Origin: an uncultured Paracoccaceae bacterium
GTDB taxonomy: Bacteria; Pseudomonadota; Alphaproteobacteria; Rhodobacterales; Rhodobacteraceae
Length of the DNA stretch: 64,000 nucleotides
Direction: 5' to 3'
Assembly (NCBI GenBank): GCA_937916485.1
Contig: CALFSV010000173.1
Span: forward strand, 1-64,000
A program made the position numbers and the translations under genes. Below, piece by piece: positions 26,335 to 35,292 of this stretch (its first letter is position 1; every line of letters starts with the position of its first letter). The notes under the pieces were generated by a model. It worked only from the letters and a program-made list of their open reading frames with translations. It was not told the origin of the DNA and did not search any database.

Positions 26335-27321
26335 TCAGCTGCTAACGGTCAGGCTGATCTTGCCGATATGATCCGAGGATTCCATGCGGGCATGGGCCAG
26401 GGCCGCGTCGGCAAGGTCAAAAGACTGGTCCATAACGGGCGCGACACGCCCCGCAGACAACAGCGGCCAGACTTCAGAAAGTAGCTGGTGCGCAATCCGG
26501 GCCTTGGCGATGTCCGACTGTGGCCGCAGGGTAGATCCGGTCAGAGTCAGGCGCCGAACCATAATCGGGGCCAGGTTCAGATTGACTTTCGGCCCCTGAA
26601 GAAAGGCGATTTGGACAAGCCTGCCGTCATCGGCAAGGGCCGCAATGTTGCGCGGGATGTAGTCGCCACCAACCATGTCAAGGATCAGGTCCGCGCCGCC
26701 TTCCGCCTTCAGAACCTCGACAAAATCCGCATCTCGGTAGTTGATCGCGCGCTCCGCGCCCAGCGCTTCGCAGGCCCGGCACTTTTCGTTGGTTCCGGCA
26801 GTGGTAAAGACCCGCGCCCCAAAGTGATGAGCAAGCTGGATCGCCGTCGTCCCGATCCCCGAAGATCCGCCGTGGACAAGGAACACCTCCCCACCCCGCA
26901 GCCCGCCACGCATGAACACGTTGGACCAGACGGTGAAAAAGGTTTCGGGCAGGCAGGCCGCCTGTTGCAGGCTCAACCCATCGGGAACCGGCAGGCAATG
27001 GGCCGCCGGGGCCAGCGCATAGTCAGCGTAGCCCCCGCCCGGCAACAGGGCACAAACCGAATCACCTTCTTTCAATCCCGCCACACCAGGGCCAACGGCC
27101 ACGATCGTGCCCGCCGCCTCAAGGCCCGGCAGATCAGACGCCCCGGGCGGGGGCGCATAGGCGCCCGCGCGCTGTAGCGCGTCTGGGCGATTGACCCCAG
27201 CATGGGCCACCCGGATCAGGACCTGACCGTGGCCCGGTTCAGGGATCGGCCGCTCAACCAGAGTCAGAACCTCAGGACCTCCCGGACAGGCAATCTCGAC
27301 CGCACGCATCATCTTGGCCAT
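26335..27321 (-). CDS. NAD(P)H-quinone oxidoreductase (zinc-independent MDR family, PIG3-like)
   Basis: A 328-residue medium-chain dehydrogenase/reductase. The N-terminal GroES-like domain has AHAGVNRPDALQRAGAY and LPGLEAAGTIVAVG; the Rossmann domain has VHGGSSGIGTTAIQLA. The structural and catalytic zinc ligands are absent, which fits quinone reductases rather than alcohol dehydrogenases. Cytosolic, probably reducing quinones or enones with NADPH. The start is 27321 or the ATG at 27312 (MMRAVEI). It lies upstream of etfBA on the same strand, with a 130-bp gap. Confidence 0.85.
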   Translation of the reverse strand: MAKMMRAVEIACPGGPEVLTLVERPIPEPGHGQVLIRVAHAGVNRPDALQRAGAYAPPPGASDLPGLEAAGTIVAVGPGVAGLKEGDSVCALLPGGGYADYALAPAAHCLPVPDGLSLQQAACLPETFFTVWSNVFMRGGLRGGEVFLVHGGSSGIGTTAIQLAHHFGARVFTTAGTNEKCRACEALGAERAINYRDADFVEVLKAEGGADLILDMVGGDYIPRNIAALADDGRLVQIAFLQGPKVNLNLAPIMVRRLTLTGSTLRPQSDIAKARIAHQLLSEVWPLLSAGRVAPVMDQSFDLADAALAHARMESSDHIGKISLTVSS

Positions 27322-27394
27322 ATCTGCCCCTTCGCTTCGTCCAAAATACTCAATCTTTGCCAGCCTTCAGACGCAGTTGGCCGGTCAAAGACCA

Positions 27395-28087
27395 TCATTC
27401 AACCCAACGACCGGGGAGGTCGGCGGGAGCCGCCCCAGACGGCTTTCTGACCCTGGACAAAAGCTGATCCAGCGGCGCCAGAATCCTCTTGGCAACCGGG
27501 TTCGCCTTGACCTGCGCCTTCAGGGTTTCGAACTGCATCACATCAGCAATGCGGCGATCAATGAAGTCGTCGGTTGCCTGACCGTCCAGAGAATCGTCGC
27601 CCAGCCAGTAAAGGACCGAGGCGCCATAGACACCGGACAGGGTCGCCCGCTTGGTATACCAGTTCACATCATCCGACGTATCGCCAAGCGCTGTCCAGAT
27701 CGCATCCGCCGTCCCCCAGATCAGGCGGGCGCCTTCTGCCGCCAGATGCGGCAACGAAAACAGGGCAGTACCGCGACGAACGGCCTCTTTGTCGTCCACG
27801 ACGTTCAGGCGGGTCCGTATGGCAAAGGCCACCCTTTCAGAATAGCGCATCTTGCCAAGATCGGCTGCCTGCAAGGCAATTCGCATCATATCGTCTCCGG
27901 CCAGATGAAACGCGACAGCCAGATCGGTGGCGCCACGCGGGCATGCGGCCTTGGCCTCATCGGACGTCAGGCCTGCATCACCCAAAGCGGCCTCGAATGC
28001 GGCTTGGGACCAGCCATCAAAGGCAACATGCGGCAGGATCGCCTCAAGCAGGCGGGCCGTGGTGGGGTCGAAAGGGCGGATGGTCAT
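27395..28087 (-). CDS. COQ9 family protein (ubiquinone synthesis accessory protein)
   Basis: A 230-residue protein with the COQ9 pattern: LLEAILPHVAFDGWSQAAF at the N-terminus and the C-terminal domain containing NWYTKRATLSGVYGASVLYWLGD. COQ9 binds lipids and ubiquinone intermediates and presents them to COQ7-type hydroxylases. The ATG at 28087 has AAAGGAG upstream. It is divergent from rpsU, an arrangement seen in related bacteria. Confidence 0.88.
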   Translation of the reverse strand: MTIRPFDPTTARLLEAILPHVAFDGWSQAAFEAALGDAGLTSDEAKAACPRGATDLAVAFHLAGDDMMRIALQAADLGKMRYSERVAFAIRTRLNVVDDKEAVRRGTALFSLPHLAAEGARLIWGTADAIWTALGDTSDDVNWYTKRATLSGVYGASVLYWLGDDSLDGQATDDFIDRRIADVMQFETLKAQVKANPVAKRILAPLDQLLSRVRKPSGAAPADLPGRWVE

Positions 28088-28115
28088 GGGCGGTCTCCTT
28101 TGGCTGTGGCCATAC

Positions 28116-28144
28116 TGGACAAGCTAGGGCCACTTTGCTATACG
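28116..28144 (+). promoter_or_regulatory. sigma70-type promoter of rpsU
   Basis: TGGACA (28116-28121) and TATACG (28139-28144) are separated by 17 bp, with a predicted start near 28151, about 44 nt before the rpsU ATG. Consensus and spacing only. Confidence 0.55.
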
Positions 28145-28194
28145 GCCACTTCCTGCAATTTTGCAACTCAACCTAGAAAGGTGGTGAAAACCAC

Positions 28195-28401
28195 ATGCAG
28201 GTCAGTGTTCGTGACAACAACGTCGATCAGGCTCTTCGAGCCCTGAAAAAGAAGCTGCAGCGCGAAGGTGTGTTTCGTGAAATGAAGCTTAAGCAACATT
28301 TCGAGAAACCGTCCGAGAAAAAAGCGCGCGAGAAGGCCGAGGCTATCCGCCGTCAGCGCAAGCTCGCCCGGAAAAAGCTCCAGCGTGAGGGGCTGCTCTA
28401 A
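28195..28401 (+). CDS. rpsU: 30S ribosomal protein S21
   Basis: A 68-residue basic protein: [20 protein letters not shown] at the start, then the arginine- and lysine-rich helices [20 protein letters not shown]. This is the bS21 pattern, and bS21 sits at the 30S platform near the anti-Shine-Dalgarno end of 16S rRNA. The RBS aaaggtgg precedes the ATG. Followed by a terminator-like stem and palindromic repeat copy 4. Confidence 0.96.
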   Translation: MQVSVRDNNVDQALRALKKKLQREGVFREMKLKQHFEKPSEKKAREKAEAIRRQRKLARKKLQREGLL

Positions 28402-28431
28402 GCCAACCTCAGACACGACGCGAAAACGATG

Positions 28432-28456
28432 ACCCCCGTGGCGAAGGCCCGGGGGT
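28432..28456 (+). terminator. probable rho-independent terminator after rpsU
   Basis: ACCCCCG (28432-28438) and CGGGGGT (28450-28456) form a stem with an 11-nt loop, followed by ttgtcgttt. It lies 31 bp past the rpsU stop. Confidence 0.65.
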
Positions 28457-28470
28457 TTGTCGTTTGTGGT

Positions 28471-28492
28471 GTAAGGTGGGTCATGACCCACC
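28471..28492. repeat. GTAAGGTGGGT palindrome, copy 4 (partial right arm)
   Basis: GTAAGGTGGGTC, centre AT, GACCCACC; the outer TTAC of the right arm is lost, as in copy 1. It lies between convergent rpsU and the GST gene, just after the rpsU terminator. Confidence 0.9.
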
Positions 28493-28505
28493 GTTGCCTA
28501 AAGGC

Positions 28506-29204
28506 TCAAACGCGCGCAGGTATGCCCCGTCCCCGTTCATCTGCAGGCCTTTGGAAGAAGCGGTCGACATAGGTGGGCACGTTCTTCAGGTCCGACCAGC
28601 CGACAAGGCCGTTCGCCCCGTAGAACTCCAGTGTATTCAACCAGGGTGCCAGGGCGATATCGGCGATGGTATAGGGGCCCACGATCCAGTCCTTGCCCTC
28701 AAGCTCTGCATCGACGACCGCCAACAGGTGCCGTGCTTCGGCAATGTAGCGCTCTCGCGGACGCGGGTCCTCGATCTGGGATCCTGCAAACTTCACAAAG
28801 AAGCCCAATTGGCCGAACATCGGCCCGACGCCACCCATCTGGAACATCACCCACTGGATCGTCTTGTATTTGTCTGACGGTGTATTGCCCAAGAGTTTGC
28901 CCGTCTTCTCGGCAAGGTAGATCAGGATGGCGCCACTCTCGAACAAGGCGATCGGCTCACCGCCGGGTCCATTTGGGTCGATGATGGCGGGGATTTTGTT
29001 GTTGGGGTTCAGCGACAGAAACGCCGGGCTTTTGACATCCGAATCCGAAAGGGTGACCAGATGCGGCTCATATTCCAGCCCCAATTCCTCTAGCGCGATC
29101 GATGCCTTGATCCCATTCGGTGTTGGAAAGGAGTAAAGCTGAATAATCCGCGGCTTAGCGGAAGGCCACTTTTGCGAAACCATGTGAGACGACAAATCGA
29201 GCAT
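28506..29204 (-). CDS. glutathione S-transferase family protein, YfcG-like (Nu class)
   Basis: A 232-residue protein. The thioredoxin-like domain (about 18-100) has QLYSFPTPNGIKASIALEELGLEY with the TPNG segment of YfcG-type disulfide-bond oxidoreductases, then NPNNKIPAIIDPNG and ALFESGAILIYLAEKTG (glutathione-binding ES). The all-helical C-terminal domain has VMFQMGGVGPMFGQ and IADIALAPW. The start is 29204 (MLDLSSHMVSQ) or 29183; the frame runs open further upstream but with no family similarity. It is divergent from mscL. Confidence 0.87.
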   Translation of the reverse strand: MLDLSSHMVSQKWPSAKPRIIQLYSFPTPNGIKASIALEELGLEYEPHLVTLSDSDVKSPAFLSLNPNNKIPAIIDPNGPGGEPIALFESGAILIYLAEKTGKLLGNTPSDKYKTIQWVMFQMGGVGPMFGQLGFFVKFAGSQIEDPRPRERYIAEARHLLAVVDAELEGKDWIVGPYTIADIALAPWLNTLEFYGANGLVGWSDLKNVPTYVDRFFQRPADERGRGIPARV

Positions 29205-29364
29205 TTTCGGTCCATTTCCGTGTGCAAACCTACATATCCAAAACGTAAGTTGAAGAATTGGGAATAAAACCCGTAGACCTGTTGGCCAGTAGGGGTATGA
29301 CTGTGCACACGTGCGCAAAGGTTGAATTCCGCTGCGCCAATAAACAGAATGTGGGAAGAGTAAC

Positions 29365-29799
29365 GTGATCAAAGAGTTCAAAGATTTCATCGCCAAAGGC
29401 AACGTCATGGACCTGGCGGTTGGCATCATCATCGGCGCCGCCTTCACAGCCATCGTCGGAAGCCTCGTCAGCGACCTCATCAACCCGATCATCGGCCTTG
29501 TGCTGGGTGGCGTGGACTTCAGCAACATGTACGTCGTGATGTCAGGTGAAGTCGCTCCTGGCGCCGGGCTTGAGACCGCACGCGAAAGTGGCGCCGCCAT
29601 TTTTGCTTATGGAGCCTTCATCACCGCCGTCATCAACTTCCTGATCATCGCCTTCGTGGTGTTCATGTTGGTCAAGTCGGTCAACAAACTTCAGGATGCC
29701 ACCAAGAAGGCAGAAGAAGCCGCTCCGGAAGCCCCGAAGGGTCCGACCCAGGAAGAGCTTCTGGCTGAAATCCGCGATGTGCTGAAGGCGCGCGGCTGA
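29365..29799 (+). CDS. mscL: large-conductance mechanosensitive channel MscL
   Basis: A 144-residue inner-membrane channel. The N-terminal amphipathic helix [26 protein letters not shown] leads into TM1 ([20 protein letters not shown], the pore helix), followed by a periplasmic loop, TM2 ([20 protein letters not shown]) and a charged cytosolic bundle ending [13 protein letters not shown]. It opens on hypo-osmotic shock. The start is GTG 29365, with ggaagag upstream. Confidence 0.96.
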   Translation: MIKEFKDFIAKGNVMDLAVGIIIGAAFTAIVGSLVSDLINPIIGLVLGGVDFSNMYVVMSGEVAPGAGLETARESGAAIFAYGAFITAVINFLIIAFVVFMLVKSVNKLQDATKKAEEAAPEAPKGPTQEELLAEIRDVLKARG

Positions 29800-29890
29800 C
29801 GCGGCCCCAGATCAATCGGGCCCGACTGTGCGCAGCCAGCCGGACCCGAACCTTTCCACTTGCACGGCCCAACCGGCAAGCGAATACAGG

Positions 29891-31009
29891 CTACTTTTTA
29901 ATCGCCAGCGCCGGGGCAAGAACGTCGATCCCAAGAGCCTTGCCGACAGCATCGTAGGTCAGCTGACCGGCGTGGACGTTCAGGCCAGCCAATAGGTGGG
30001 GATCATCCTCGCAGGCCTTGCGCCAACCCTTGTCCGCCAGCGCCAGCAGGAAAGGCAAAGTGGCGTTGCCCAGCGCGATGGTCGAGGTGCGGGCAACCGC
30101 CCCGGGCATGTTGGCGACGCAGTAATGCATGATCCCGTCGACATCGTAGATCGGGTCCTGATGGGTCGTGGCGCGGCTTGTCTCAAAACAGCCCCCCTGG
30201 TCAATCGCCACGTCGACGAGCACAGCCCCCGGCTTCAACTCTGCCAGTTGCGCCCGCGAGATCAGCTTGGGCGCAGCAGCCCCGGGGATCAGCACGGCCC
30301 CGATGATCATGTCTGCCTGGCGAGCCAGCTCCATCGTGTTGCCGACGGTGGCGTAGCTGGTCTTGAAGGTGCCGCCAAACTGGTCATCCAACAGGCGCAG
30401 ACGCGGCAGGGACCGGTCAAGCACGGTGACATCGGCCCCCATGCCTGCCGCGATCCGGGCCGCATGGGTGCCAACAACACCGCCGCCAATGACCACGACG
30501 CGGGCCGGGCCAACGCCCGGTACACCACCCATCAGGACACCCCGACCCCCATTGGCCTTTTGCAGGGTCCAGGCCCCAACCTGAGGCGCCAGCCGACCGG
30601 CGACCTCGGACATAGGCGCAAGAAGGGGCAGGCCACCCCGGTCATCGGTCACAGTCTCATAGGCGATGCAGGTCGCCCCCGACGCAAGAAGGTCGTGGGT
30701 CTGCGCCGGATCCGGTGCCAGATGGAGATATGTGAACAGAACCTGTCCCTCGCGCAGCATCTTGCGCTCAACCGCTTGGGGCTCTTTCACCTTGACGATC
30801 AGGTCAGCGGTGGCAAAGACGTCGGCGGCAGTGGGCGCGATCTTGGCGCCCGCTTCGACATAGTCAGCATCCGAGAACCCGGCCCCGACGCCGGCCTCGG
30901 TTTCCACCGTGACCAAATGGCCGTGTGCAACGGCCTCGCGGGCGGCATTGGGGGTCAGGCCAACACGAAATTCCTGTGGCTTAATCTCTTTCGGGCATCC
31001 GATATGCAT
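29891..31009 (-). CDS. ald: alanine dehydrogenase
   Basis: A 372-residue enzyme. The N-terminus is [20 protein letters not shown]; the NAD site has [27 protein letters not shown]; and the catalytic region includes [10 protein letters not shown] and [14 protein letters not shown]. It interconverts L-alanine and pyruvate plus ammonia with NAD. The ATG at 31009 has GGAGG on its strand. It is divergent from an Lrp/AsnC regulator gene across 134 bp, the usual arrangement for alanine-responsive control. Confidence 0.95.
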   Translation of the reverse strand: MHIGCPKEIKPQEFRVGLTPNAAREAVAHGHLVTVETEAGVGAGFSDADYVEAGAKIAPTAADVFATADLIVKVKEPQAVERKMLREGQVLFTYLHLAPDPAQTHDLLASGATCIAYETVTDDRGGLPLLAPMSEVAGRLAPQVGAWTLQKANGGRGVLMGGVPGVGPARVVVIGGGVVGTHAARIAAGMGADVTVLDRSLPRLRLLDDQFGGTFKTSYATVGNTMELARQADMIIGAVLIPGAAAPKLISRAQLAELKPGAVLVDVAIDQGGCFETSRATTHQDPIYDVDGIMHYCVANMPGAVARTSTIALGNATLPFLLALADKGWRKACEDDPHLLAGLNVHAGQLTYDAVGKALGIDVLAPALAIKK

Positions 31010-31143
31010 TGTTTGGGGTCCTCCATTTGTTTGGTGGACTATCCTCGCGCTAGCACGCAATTGCTTGGACATTTGGGCCATGCTTTGCTAAAAGTTTCGC
31101 AGATTATTGCGCCTTAGGCCACTTTATTCGAAGAGATCTTCAC

Positions 31144-31605
31144 ATGTCTGATATCGACAGCATCGATCGCCGCATCCTGCAGGCCCTTCAGCGGGATGGA
31201 CGCATATCGAACGCCCAATTGTCAGAAGAGGTGAACCTGTCCGCCTCGGCCTGCCATCGCAGGGTGCAGCGGCTTGAGAAGGAGGGGTGGATCAGCGGAT
31301 ATGTCGCCCTGCTCAACCCCCGCAAGATGGGACGGCCGACGACCGTCTTTGTCGAGATAACGCTGAGCGGGCAGGCCGACGAGGTCCTAGACGCGTTTGA
31401 AAAGGCGGTGGCGCGGGTTCCGGATGTGCTGGAATGTCATCTGATGGCGGGAACGGCCGACTACCTTCTCAAGGTCGTGGCCGGCGACACCGAGGACTTT
31501 GCCCGCATCCACCGACGCTACCTGGCCACCCTGCCCGGCGTCGCCCAGATGCAATCCAGCTTCGCGCTTCGGACGGTGCGCCAGACGACGGCGCTGCCTG
31601 TCTAA
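31144..31605 (+). CDS. Lrp/AsnC family transcriptional regulator, probable regulator of ald
   Basis: A 153-residue protein. The N-terminal helix-turn-helix is IDRRILQALQRDGRISNAQLSEEVNLSASACHRRVQRL split over the usual three helices. A linker leads to a RAM ligand-binding domain (about 70-150) with VLECHLMAGTADYLLKVVAGD. It likely senses an amino acid, alanine by context, and controls the divergent ald gene. Its stop lies 30 bp before palindromic repeat copy 5. Confidence 0.92.
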   Translation: MSDIDSIDRRILQALQRDGRISNAQLSEEVNLSASACHRRVQRLEKEGWISGYVALLNPRKMGRPTTVFVEITLSGQADEVLDAFEKAVARVPDVLECHLMAGTADYLLKVVAGDTEDFARIHRRYLATLPGVAQMQSSFALRTVRQTTALPV

Positions 31606-31634
31606 AGTAACGGGACTGCCCTTGCGGACCCCAA

Positions 31635-31660
31635 GTAAGGTGGGTTCAAACCCACCTTAC
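31635..31660. repeat. GTAAGGTGGGT palindrome, copy 5
   Basis: GTAAGGTGGGTT, centre CA, AACCCACCTTAC: perfect 12-bp arms. The ytoQ stop (TAA on the minus strand, 31657-31659) lies inside the arm. Pair 12 is T-A. Confidence 0.95.
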
Positions 31661-32106
31661 CCAGGCAATGCACCCGTCAGCACATAACGCAGCACGGCCA
31701 CGACCTGTGACGGCTCTTCGGCCACGGCAAGGGCCGCTGCATCCACTTCTTTCAGGGCATGAGCGTGATCGGGGCCGTGCAGGATGATCAGCGATTTGCC
31801 CAGCGCCGCCGCGTAGCCTGCGTCGAACGCAGCATTCCACTGCTTGTACTGATCACCAAAGCGGACGACGACCACATCGGCGTCTGCAATCCCCTTGCGG
31901 GTGCGGATCGCATTAACCTGAGCACCCTTGTGATCATGCCAGAACTTGTTCGGCTCTGCCCCAAGGATGGCAACGCCGCAATCATCGCTGGCCGCATGGT
32001 CCGTCACCGGACCTGTAAAGGCGATATCCAGCCCCTTGGCCCCGTCTACGATCTGCTCGCGCCAGTCAGTGTGAATTTCACCCGAGAGATAAACTTTCAA
32101 CGTCAT
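31657..32106 (-). CDS. ytoQ: YtoQ family protein
   Basis: A 149-residue protein matching the YtoQ family: KVYLSGEIHTDWREQI at the N-terminus, GAEPNKFWHDHKGAQVNAIRT, and ADVVVVRFGDQYKQWNAAFDAG. The fold resembles the nucleoside 2-deoxyribosyltransferase superfamily, but no activity is established. The ATG at 32106 has AGGAG upstream. The gene is bracketed by palindromic repeat copies 5 and 6 and follows pheT on the same strand. Confidence 0.85.
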   Translation of the reverse strand: MTLKVYLSGEIHTDWREQIVDGAKGLDIAFTGPVTDHAASDDCGVAILGAEPNKFWHDHKGAQVNAIRTRKGIADADVVVVRFGDQYKQWNAAFDAGYAAALGKSLIILHGPDHAHALKEVDAAALAVAEEPSQVVAVLRYVLTGALPG

Positions 32107-32134
32107 GCTGTCGCTCCTGTCCTGTCTTTATCGC

Positions 32135-32160
32135 GTAAGGTGGGTCAAGACCCACCTTAC
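32135..32160. repeat. GTAAGGTGGGT palindrome, copy 6
   Basis: GTAAGGTGGGTC, centre AA, GACCCACCTTAC: perfect arms. It lies 13 bp past the pheT stop and 28 bp before the ytoQ start, both genes running on the minus strand. Confidence 0.95.
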
Positions 32161-32173
32161 CTTGCCCCCGGCA

Positions 32174-34570
32174 TCAGCCCCGCAGTGCGCCGCCGGTGGC
32201 TTTTGTCACCTTCTCAACGATCTTGGCACTCACGGCCTCGATCTCTGCCTCTTTCAACGTGGCCTCAACCGGCTGCAGTCGAACCGTCAGGGCCAGGGAC
32301 TTTTTCCCCTCGCCAAGGCTGCCCCCAACAAATTCGTCGAAGACGCGAACATCCGTGATGAGGGCCTTGTCCGCACCCGCCGCTGCGTTCAACAGGGTCA
32401 AAGCCTCGACCTTTTCATCGACCACGAAGGCAAAGTCCCGTTCAACCGCCTGCAGGTCGTTAGAAGCCAGGGCCGACCGGGTCGCGGATTTGGACTTGGC
32501 CACAGGTACTTCGTCCGGCCAGATCGTGAAGGCCACCGCAGTGCCCTTGATCTCCATCTCGCGCAGAACCTTGGGATGCAATTCCCCAAAGACTCCCAGC
32601 ACCTTTTTGGGGCCAAGGCATATCCTTCCATGCCGACCCGGATGCCACCAGCCTTCGGCACCGCGCAGGATCTGCACCTTGGCCGGCGCACCAACGGCAG
32701 CCAACACAGCCTCGGCATCGGCCTTGGCGTCAAACAGGTCCACCGCACGGCTTTCGCCATGCACATCCTTGGGCCCGGTCCGCCCGATCAGCAGTCCGCT
32801 GATCGCCAGATGTTGTTCGCCCGGTTCGCCACCGTGGAACGCATGGCCCACCTCGAACAACGCCAGATCGGCAAACCCACGCGCCTGGTTGCGGGCTGCT
32901 GCCCGCAGAAGACCCGGCAAGAGCGAGGGGCGCATATGGCTCATGTCCGCAGAAATCGGATTTTCCAGCATCGTCGCATCATCACCGCCCCCAAAAAGGG
33001 CCGCAGCCGCCTGATCGATGAATGTGTAGGTCACACATTCATTATACCCAAGCGCAGCAGCCGTCCGCCGGGCCTGTCCGGCCCGAACCTGACCGCCGGT
33101 CAAGATGGCGGTCGGCACCCCGGCTGTCATCCGGGGCATCGGCTTGCCCACCAGCTTGGTCAATGACGCAACGCGGGCAACCTCTTCCACAAGGTCGGCA
33201 GAACCCTGCACATCCGGCCGCCAGGACGGCACCTGTGCCATATCGCCGTCAAGGGCAAAGCCCAAAGCCGTCAGCGTCCGCCGCTGGTCGTCGGGGGTGA
33301 TGGTCATGCCGACAAGGCTTTGCACCCTGTCTGTATCCAGCCGGTAGGCCCGCGACACATCCGGAACCGCACCAGCCATGATGACCTCTGACGCTTCGCC
33401 GCCTGCGTGATCAACGATCATCCGCACTGCATGTTCCAACCCTTCCGGGGTAAAGGCCGGGTCGACCCCCCTCTCAAACCGGTAGCGGGCATCGGAATTG
33501 ATCTTGAGAGCGCGACCCGTCATGGCAATCTGGATCGGGTCCCAATAGGCGCTTTCGACAAAGACATTCACCGTCTCGTCCGTGCACCCCGTTGCCGCAC
33601 CGCCCATGATACCGGCAATGCTTTCAGGCCCCTCATCGTCGGAAATCGCCATCATGCCGGACTGCAGGACGTAGGTCTTGTCGTCCAGCGCCACGATCTC
33701 TTCTCCGCCGCTGGCCCGGTGTACCCGTAGGTTGCCCGTCATCTTGTCCACGTCAAAGACGTGAAGCGGGCGGTTGCGGTCGTAGGTGAAAAAGTTGGTC
33801 ACATCGACGAGAAAGCTGATCGGCCGCAGCCCGATCGCCCGCAGGATGTCCTGCAGCCAGTCCGGACTTGGACCGTTCTTGACCCCCCGGATCAGCCGCC
33901 CGCAAAACACCGGGCAGCCATCAGCCGTGTCCGCATCGATGCTGACGGTAAGATCGGCCTTGAAACTGGCGGGCACGGGAACGACGTCGCGGGCCTTCAA
34001 AGTCCCCAGACCTCGCGCGGCAAGGTCGCGCGCAATGCCCCGCACACCCAGGGCATCGGCCCGGTTCGGGGTGATGGCAATCTCGATCACCGGATCGACC
34101 TTGGCAGGATCATTGACGGCGAGCCAATCGGTAAACCGGTCTCCCACCTCGCCCGAGGCCAGCTCGATGATGCCATCGTGCTCTTCGGACAACTCCATCT
34201 CGCGCTCGGAACACATCATGCCAAAGGACTCGATCCCCCGGATCTTGCCCACGCCGATAGTTGTGTCGATACCGGGCACGTAGGTTCCGGGTTTGGCCAC
34301 CACCACCGTGATCCCCTGCCTTGCGTTGGGGGCGCCGCAGATGATCTGCAACTGCCCTTCATCCGTCATCACCTGACAGACCCGCAGCTTGTCGGCGTCA
34401 GGATGCTTTTCGGCGGAAATCACCTTGCCGATGGTGAAATCGGCAAGTTTCGCCCCAGGATTTTCAAGGCCCTCGACCTCAAGACCAAGGTCGGTGAGCG
34501 CCTCTGTAATCTCGTCAACCGAGGCCGTTGTGTCGAGGTGATCTTTCAACCAGCTGAGCGTGAATTTCAT
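32174..34570 (-). CDS. pheT: phenylalanine--tRNA ligase subunit beta
   Basis: A 798-residue subunit of normal bacterial length. The N-terminus is MKFTLSWLKDHLDTTAS; a tRNA-binding EMAP-II-like domain (about 40-150) has KHPDADKLRVCQV; the B3/B4 editing region is central, with RFERGVDP at about 350-360; and the C-terminal ferredoxin-like anticodon-binding domain begins near 700 (AVERDFAFVVDEKV). It forms the alpha2beta2 synthetase with PheS, whose gene is about 1.6 kb upstream. ATG 34570 replaces an in-frame start seven codons upstream. Confidence 0.96.
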   Translation of the reverse strand: MKFTLSWLKDHLDTTASVDEITEALTDLGLEVEGLENPGAKLADFTIGKVISAEKHPDADKLRVCQVMTDEGQLQIICGAPNARQGITVVVAKPGTYVPGIDTTIGVGKIRGIESFGMMCSEREMELSEEHDGIIELASGEVGDRFTDWLAVNDPAKVDPVIEIAITPNRADALGVRGIARDLAARGLGTLKARDVVPVPASFKADLTVSIDADTADGCPVFCGRLIRGVKNGPSPDWLQDILRAIGLRPISFLVDVTNFFTYDRNRPLHVFDVDKMTGNLRVHRASGGEEIVALDDKTYVLQSGMMAISDDEGPESIAGIMGGAATGCTDETVNVFVESAYWDPIQIAMTGRALKINSDARYRFERGVDPAFTPEGLEHAVRMIVDHAGGEASEVIMAGAVPDVSRAYRLDTDRVQSLVGMTITPDDQRRTLTALGFALDGDMAQVPSWRPDVQGSADLVEEVARVASLTKLVGKPMPRMTAGVPTAILTGGQVRAGQARRTAAALGYNECVTYTFIDQAAAALFGGGDDATMLENPISADMSHMRPSLLPGLLRAAARNQARGFADLALFEVGHAFHGGEPGEQHLAISGLLIGRTGPKDVHGESRAVDLFDAKADAEAVLAAVGAPAKVQILRGAEGWWHPGRHGRICLGPKKVLGVFGELHPKVLREMEIKGTAVAFTIWPDEVPVAKSKSATRSALASNDLQAVERDFAFVVDEKVEALTLLNAAAGADKALITDVRVFDEFVGGSLGEGKKSLALTVRLQPVEATLKEAEIEAVSAKIVEKVTKATGGALRG

Positions 34571-34758
34571 GGGTCCGTTTCCATCGTTCAAATCGGGGCA
34601 TGTCGGTGCAGGGTCACCGCAGAGGCCGTTGCGCGCCTCTTATCCGATCTGGCGGGCAGGGGAAAGCAACCGGGGCAACTGTGCCGCAAATCTGCCTTAG
34701 CGGGGCCATGACAGCCTGTCAGATCGACACGAGACATTTGATTTTCGGAGTTTTCGCC

Positions 34759-35025
34759 ATGCTGTCACGCGGCCCAATGATGATCATCGCGGCAATTTGC
34801 CTGATCGCAGGTCCAATCATCATGACCAAGCTGGATCCAAGCCTTTTGGGCGGCGACGGGGCGAGCACGGAAACGGCGACGAATGCATTCAGTGACATCC
34901 CGGCCCGAATTCCCGCGCAGAGTGCGGCTGACAAGACTGCCGCACCCACACCCGCCGCGGCCCCTACCGCAGAGCGGCGCACAATGTCCGGTGGTGGGGC
35001 AGTTTTCGTCACGGCGCGGCAGTAG
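34759..35025 (+). CDS. hypothetical small membrane-anchored protein
   Basis: An 88-residue product on the strand opposite pheT. One hydrophobic segment lies near the start (MMIIAAICLIAGPIIM), followed by an alanine/proline/threonine-rich tail that is likely disordered (TAAPTPAAAPTAE). The ATG at 34759 has cggag 8 nt upstream. The frame is open further 5' to 34600 but without a good RBS. No family recognised. It may be a real small anchored periplasmic protein. Confidence 0.5.
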   Translation: MLSRGPMMIIAAICLIAGPIIMTKLDPSLLGGDGASTETATNAFSDIPARIPAQSAADKTAAPTPAAAPTAERRTMSGGGAVFVTARQ

Positions 35026-35079
35026 CTCGGACCAGACACCGGATACGATCTCTGACTGCCTGAGATCGATTGTATCAGA

Positions 35080-35283
35080 TCATCGATTCTGTCGTTCGAC
35101 GGCCCGCAACCAAAGGCCGACGCCAACCGCAGGCAAAAGGATGATTGCCCAGACCCCAGCGTTCAGCAGGGTCAGCCGCAGCTTGGCCTCGAATGGCTGG
35201 TCAGAAAACCAAAGCCCGATGTGTCCGGCCACCACTAGGACCAGAACCAAACTCAGACCGATTTTGCGAAGCCGAGATGACAT
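35080..35283 (-). CDS. hypothetical two-TM membrane protein
   Basis: A 67-residue protein with two strong hydrophobic segments (about 8-25, LGLSLVLVLVVAGHIGLWF-like, and about 40-58, AGVWAIILLPAVGVGLWL) and a basic N-terminus (MSSRLRKIG) and C-terminus (RAVERQNR). It lies 9 bp downstream of the glutamine amidotransferase gene on the same strand, so it is probably cotranscribed. No family recognised. Confidence 0.65.
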   Translation of the reverse strand: MSSRLRKIGLSLVLVLVVAGHIGLWFSDQPFEAKLRLTLLNAGVWAIILLPAVGVGLWLRAVERQNR

Positions 35284-35292
35284 GAGGCGGAT

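Noticed and set aside
27330..27352. Further copy of the AAATAT motif near tcgtccaaaatactc
   Set aside because: Only the AT core matches; the CCC-GGAGG part is missing.
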